A stretch of 64,000 bases of DNA. It comes from Galerina marginata (lineage: Eukaryota; Basidiomycota; Agaricomycetes; Agaricales; Galerinaceae). This document shows, in pieces, positions 60,253-64,000 of this stretch; within the stretch, counting starts at the first letter, position 1; each line of letters opens with the position of its first letter. The translations under genes were made by a program, and so were the position numbers. The stretch is taken from assembly GCA_023014335.1 (NCBI GenBank), contig JAECYW010000012.1, positions 1,736,001-1,800,000 on the forward strand, given 5' to 3'. Below the pieces are notes generated by a model, which was not told where the DNA came from, ran no database searches, and was given only the letters and a program-made list of their open reading frames with translations.

Positions 60253-61730
60253 GCGCAGCTGGAGCTTTCATGCATCACGCATAGTTTTGTTCCTCTTTCA
60301 GCATATGTAGTAGCACGGGATACGGATCAGCCAAGGCTTGAAGTCTGAAGGCTCAGGTTAATTTAAATCGATTTCCTTTGGTTCGGTGATGCGTCCTTTG
60401 TGAAAATTGAGGTACTCTTGAATAAAAAAAGGTGATGTGTAAAAAATAGTTTCTAATTGAACCGTGAGGGTATTCTGGACGCGTTCTTCAATGCACAGCC
60501 CACGAGTCATATCGAAGATTTACGTACTACCGTTTTCGAATCCATCGCTCGCTCACGGGACGTTCCCGCGAAAGGAATGGAAACCGGGAGAAAGCCTGCA
60601 GGCGAAGAACCTTTTGGAAAATCCCCGAATAGACACGATGGTGGCATCTTCTTTGTAAACAGTTTTCTGTTGTCCTTCCGTTCGCGCAGGTTCCACGTAG
60701 GAGAGATAGCTGATGGGGTTCAAGAAACCCATCTATGGGACCTGGACAGCCGTTTCGAGTTATCGTTATCAAGCCAGCGTGATGCAACTAAATTATTGGA
60801 AGCTGGGATTTGTACCGGATATGTACACTGGCACTGGGGGCTGTTGGGAAAGAGAAACGATACCCCTGGAATTTTGGGGTCGGTTTATATCAGCCACAAC
60901 GAGGCATTCCGTAGACCTGTCAATCGACCATGCGATGACGATACGGGCAGAAGTCCTGCAGATGATCAGTTCAGGAAAGGGCTTTACAGAGCTCCGGACA
61001 TCGCATGCCAACATAACTGTTGACAGAACTTTATAATAACCTGGAAGCAAACCCTATTCATAAGATAAAATTTCGGGGATTTGCTTGTTTTCGAAGAAAC
61101 TGACTGGATGAGCCCTGGACGAAAGGCGTGCTGGGTTCGTTCCCTTTTCGTTACTAGTCGTACACGAGGAAACTTGGGTTCTCAGCTTTCCGTGTTCCGA
61201 AGTAAATGAGTTCATGTGGCGATAGTTTCGGTCTCGTATTGGGTAGATCTGTGCCAAGCTGTCCGGGTCCGCAGAACACTGTCAGAATGGTTGATAATGG
61301 TCCATTCAGGATAGACTCTCAAGTCCACCACAAAAAAAGTCTAACCAAATGGTATCCACAGCCGAGATTAAAACTCGAATGAAAACCCTCGATCTTGAAG
61401 GGATTGTGGCTCCAGGAAAATGGCATCTGGTGACCGGAGAAACTGAAAGGAAAAGGATGGTTAGAGTGCAATTAGAGTGAATACATAAATCTGAAGGAAA
61501 AAAAAATTCTTACGTCAAGAACTTGCTTACAGCATATTAGCTTTCTAGACCTATTCACAGAGTCTTGCTGGTTGGCATATCAGGAGGAATAGATTGTGGT
61601 CGAGGTCAATTCACTTGTTGTGGACCTGTCCAGAAAAGGTATGGCCGGACAGATTCGGAAACGTGACAACAAACTCCGAAATAACCGCTTGCACCAGATT
61701 TTCAACCCATTCCTACCTCAAAACCTCGTT
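60253..61730. other. intergenic with unresolved open frames
   Basis: Overlapping frames on both strands cover 60457-61050. The plus-strand frame 60713-61036 (containing YTGTGGCWERETIPLEFWG) and the minus-strand frame 60793-61050 both look protein-like, but neither matches a family I know, and no splice series extends them. A 43-codon plus frame begins at 61349. None is called as a gene. Confidence 0.3.
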
Positions 61731-63221
61731 ATGCTTGCTGCTAGGGCGTCAACAGCGCGCAACGCACAGCGCATAGCGCGTTCATTTGCCACAGTCGTCG
61801 ATACAACTGGCATCAAGGTCGCCGCTGTCGACTACCACCAGCCCACCGCTTCCGTGACTGTCTTGGTGAAAGCTGGCAGTCGCTTCGAGCCCAAGGAGGG
61901 GGTTGCCAATGCCCTGAAAAACTTTGCGTTCAAGGTGAGATCTTTGAAATCGCTAGAGGTGTTATAGTGGCCTGATATACTTCATAAAGAGCACCAAATC
62001 ACGTTCAGCGATTGGGACCGTTCGCGAAAGTGAACTTTACGGCGGTGTCCTGTACTCGACTCTCGGGCGTGAACACCTGGCTTTGACCGCGGAATTCTTG
62101 AGGGCTGATGCGTGAGTGCTCATTTGGAGAATCTTTTGGCGTTTATTCTCAAATGAGGTCAAACATCCAGTCCATACTTTGTCGATGTTCTCACCTCATT
62201 CCTCACTTCGGCCAAGTTCACTCGCCACGAGTTCGACGAATACGTTTCTCCTCTAGTGTCAGCAGAGACCCAAGCTGCTACGCACGACCCTGCTACCCGT
62301 GCTATCGATGCTGCACATGCTCTTGCATTCCGTTCCGGTCTTGGTTCGTCTTTGTTTGCCCCCGCACATAACGACATAAGCGTAGGCGACATCAAGTCCT
62401 TCGCCTCAGCGGCTTTCACGAAGGGCAACATCGCCGTCCTCGGTACTGGCATCGACGCAGCTACTCTCAGCGGCCTCGTCGAGAAAGCATTTGCCAATGC
62501 GGCTGCAAGTGCTGCGACGCAAGCCCCAGCTTCAAAATACTTTGGTGGAGAGACGCGCCTCGAGGGCAACGGAGGACCTCAAACCATTTTTATTGGCTTT
62601 GGAACCACTCATGGACCTTCATCAGAGCTTGCTGCCCTTGCAGCTCATCTCTCGCCGACACCCTCTGTGAAATGGTCGAAGGGTCTCTCTCCTCTCTCTT
62701 CCCTGCCAGAGGGAACCTCAGTACAACCTGTGTATCTACCCTACTCCGACGCATCTCTGTTTGGCCTGTTGGTCCAGGGTTCTACGTCAGCAGGAGTTAA
62801 AGAAGCGGCCAAGCTCGCTGTCGCCGCCCTGAAGTCTGCTTCACAAGGGATTAAGGCCGAAGAACTGAAGTCTGCCGTCGCCAAAGCTAAGTTTGCTGCT
62901 GCAAGTGCCGTTGACACCCGAGAGGGACTTGTCAATGCTCTGAGCTCCAAGGTAAAGGACCCCTTGAGATCTTTCTTTCAGCAAGCTGATCAACTCAACC
63001 CTAAGATCTTCTCTGGCTCAGCCACTACTCTTGAGACTACATTGTCCTCATTGGATAGTCTAAATGCCGACGCTTTCTCCAAGGTTCGTCTCAGCATGAT
63101 TGCAAGATATCACGGCTGATATTTCTCACAGACAACCGCTGCTCTCTTGACTGCTAAGCCGACGTTTGTTGCGATTGGAGATGCACACGGGCTTCCCTAT
63201 GTTGACGAGTTAGGCCTCTAA
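61731..63221 (+). CDS. QCR2: ubiquinol-cytochrome c reductase core subunit 2
   Basis: Exons are 61731-61934, 61990-62111, 62171-63083 and 63132-63221, 442 aa. Core protein 2 of respiratory complex III, an inactive relative of the mitochondrial processing peptidase, on the matrix side of the inner membrane. It begins with a typical mitochondrial presequence rich in Arg, Ala and Ser (MLAARASTARNAQRIARSFA), then GIKVAAVDYHQPTASVTVLVKAGSRFEP, RESELYGGVLYSTLGREHLAL and EFDEYVSPLVSAETQAA. The zinc-binding HxxEH motif is absent, as in all core 2 proteins. The upstream frame stays open for 45 codons before this ATG, but the presequence argues for 61731. Length fits fungal QCR2. Confidence 0.94.
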
Positions 63222-63405
63222 TTTTATAGAAATAGCACTCTTCAGGCGGTAGACTGGGTACTTTTTCATTAATCTGACATTTTCTTTTCCACTAGACAGT
63301 AAGACACATGGCACATTCATCAGATTCGAAGGAAATTGCAGGTTTTCGCCAGGTCTAAGACGTGGTCAGCACATGAATGAAAGATCAACTTCGTGATCCC
63401 CCCTT

Positions 63406-64000
63406 TCATCTGTGGAGCGCATCTGGGTTGTTCTGGAAGAATGCAATCTGCTTGGCTCGGAAATCATCGCGCATGAGCACCGTGTTATGCCCGTTCAGCT
63501 CCAGGACCATCTAAGAACAATCACGACCCATGAGTGAGAGTTTTTAACAATATGACTTGTAACTCGCCTTTTCCTTTAAAGTGTATTGCTGCCAATGAGG
63601 GCCTTTCCAAAACCAATCAGCAAAAATTTATGCCTAAGATGAAAAACGAACATACGCGCTTCATTTAGATGGTCGTCATTTGGGTTCAAGCTTGTCGCAA
63701 ATGAAATCCAATAGTCCATCATATGGTTACTCAACTTGACTGCAGTTGGAGTTGGGTCAAGGGGGCTTCCAAAGACGTAAAAGATTTCTGAGGAATGGGT
63801 GACTGCGCAAACGGCTCCGTAAGGACAACTCAATAGTTAGCGATGTATGGGTTTACGCACTTCCCAATGATCCTGGCGCTGCTGGGACTGTAGGAAGGAT
63901 GGCATCTGGATCGCTAAAGTGGTAGGCAAAGACCTTCACGCCAGCCGCAGCCATATTCTCGGTAAATGTACGCCTGGAAGACTGGAAGATGAAATCGCCG
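63406..64000 (-). CDS. type-B carboxylesterase/lipase, C-terminal part (runs off the window)
   Basis: The gene is cut by the right window edge. The visible exons, from 64000 downward, are 63861-64000 (incomplete), 63656-63802, 63568-63602 (35 nt) and 63406-63510. The sequence reads GDFIFQSSRRTFTENM, VKVFAYHFSDPDAI, THSSEIFYVFGSP (containing the catalytic-His region typical of this family), MMDYWISFATSLNPND, then YTLKEKMVLELNGHNTV and a C-terminal region ending Leu-His-Arg. This is the end of the alpha/beta-hydrolase fold of fungal carboxylesterases, which hydrolyse acyl esters and are usually secreted. The nucleophile elbow lies outside the window. The intron 63511-63567 has a GC donor (GCGAGT). 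Confidence 0.82.

Noticed and set aside
60457..61023. 188-codon plus-strand frame
   Set aside because: Overlaps other open frames on both strands, has no recognisable motif and no flanking splice series. Left as unresolved.

Overview
The window is nuclear DNA of a filamentous basidiomycete, most likely an agaricomycete (mushroom). The evidence is the gene architecture and the gene set. Genes are split by many introns of roughly 47-70 nt with GTRNGY donors and short YAG acceptors, and several exons are only 4-35 nt long. The gene set includes a fungal fruit-body lectin, GPI-tailed GH79 enzymes, an NST1 protein and a TPR-CHAT gene. No virus, plasmid, CRISPR array or convincing tRNA/rRNA gene was seen. 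All exon models were built by eye. In each full model the reading phase closes exactly from the chosen start to the stop.

Layout. 1-6.9 kb is gene-poor: a TIR element (499-958), a small Cys-rich ORF, an unrecognised 466-aa gene (3328-4844), and a 660-bp TIR element with a perfect target duplication (6243-6902). This second element ends 81 bp before a DHHC palmitoyltransferase gene (6984-9201). Next come a fruit-body lectin (minus, 10280-10705) and ornithine aminotransferase (minus, 12621-14905). A divergent pair of GH79 glycosidase paralogues follows (16297-18685 minus; 20854-23406 plus). 24.2-29.4 kb holds a decayed ORF, a caspase-like (clan CD) protein (24951-26856) and a CHAT peptidase-domain gene (27512-29374) whose upstream TPR part is broken by frameshifts. 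30-31.3 kb has a TIR element and a truncated LINE. Then come NST1 (31935-35780), peroxisomal acyl-CoA oxidase ending in SKL (minus, 37187-39974), a DAL5-type MFS transporter (42260-44487), a CE2-type SGNH esterase (minus, 44589-46112), a phosphopantetheinyl transferase homologue (47276-48343), a GABA/choline-type permease (minus, 48562-51015), a secreted double-psi barrel protein (minus, 52931-53426), a DNA polymerase lambda-like enzyme (minus, 54078-58208), a LaeA-like methyltransferase (58934-60252), the bc1 complex core protein QCR2 (61731-63221) and the 3' part of a type-B carboxylesterase (minus, 63406 to beyond the window edge).

Functionally this is mostly an ordinary housekeeping and secretome region: nitrogen and arginine metabolism, beta-oxidation, respiration, DNA repair, transport and plant-polymer or glycan processing. 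The genes do not form an obvious pathway cluster. The least ordinary parts are the adjacent caspase-like and CHAT genes (two different clan CD protease folds side by side, one with a decaying sensor half), the very small exons, including a 4-nt exon that the permease reading frame requires, and three different short inverted-repeat elements.
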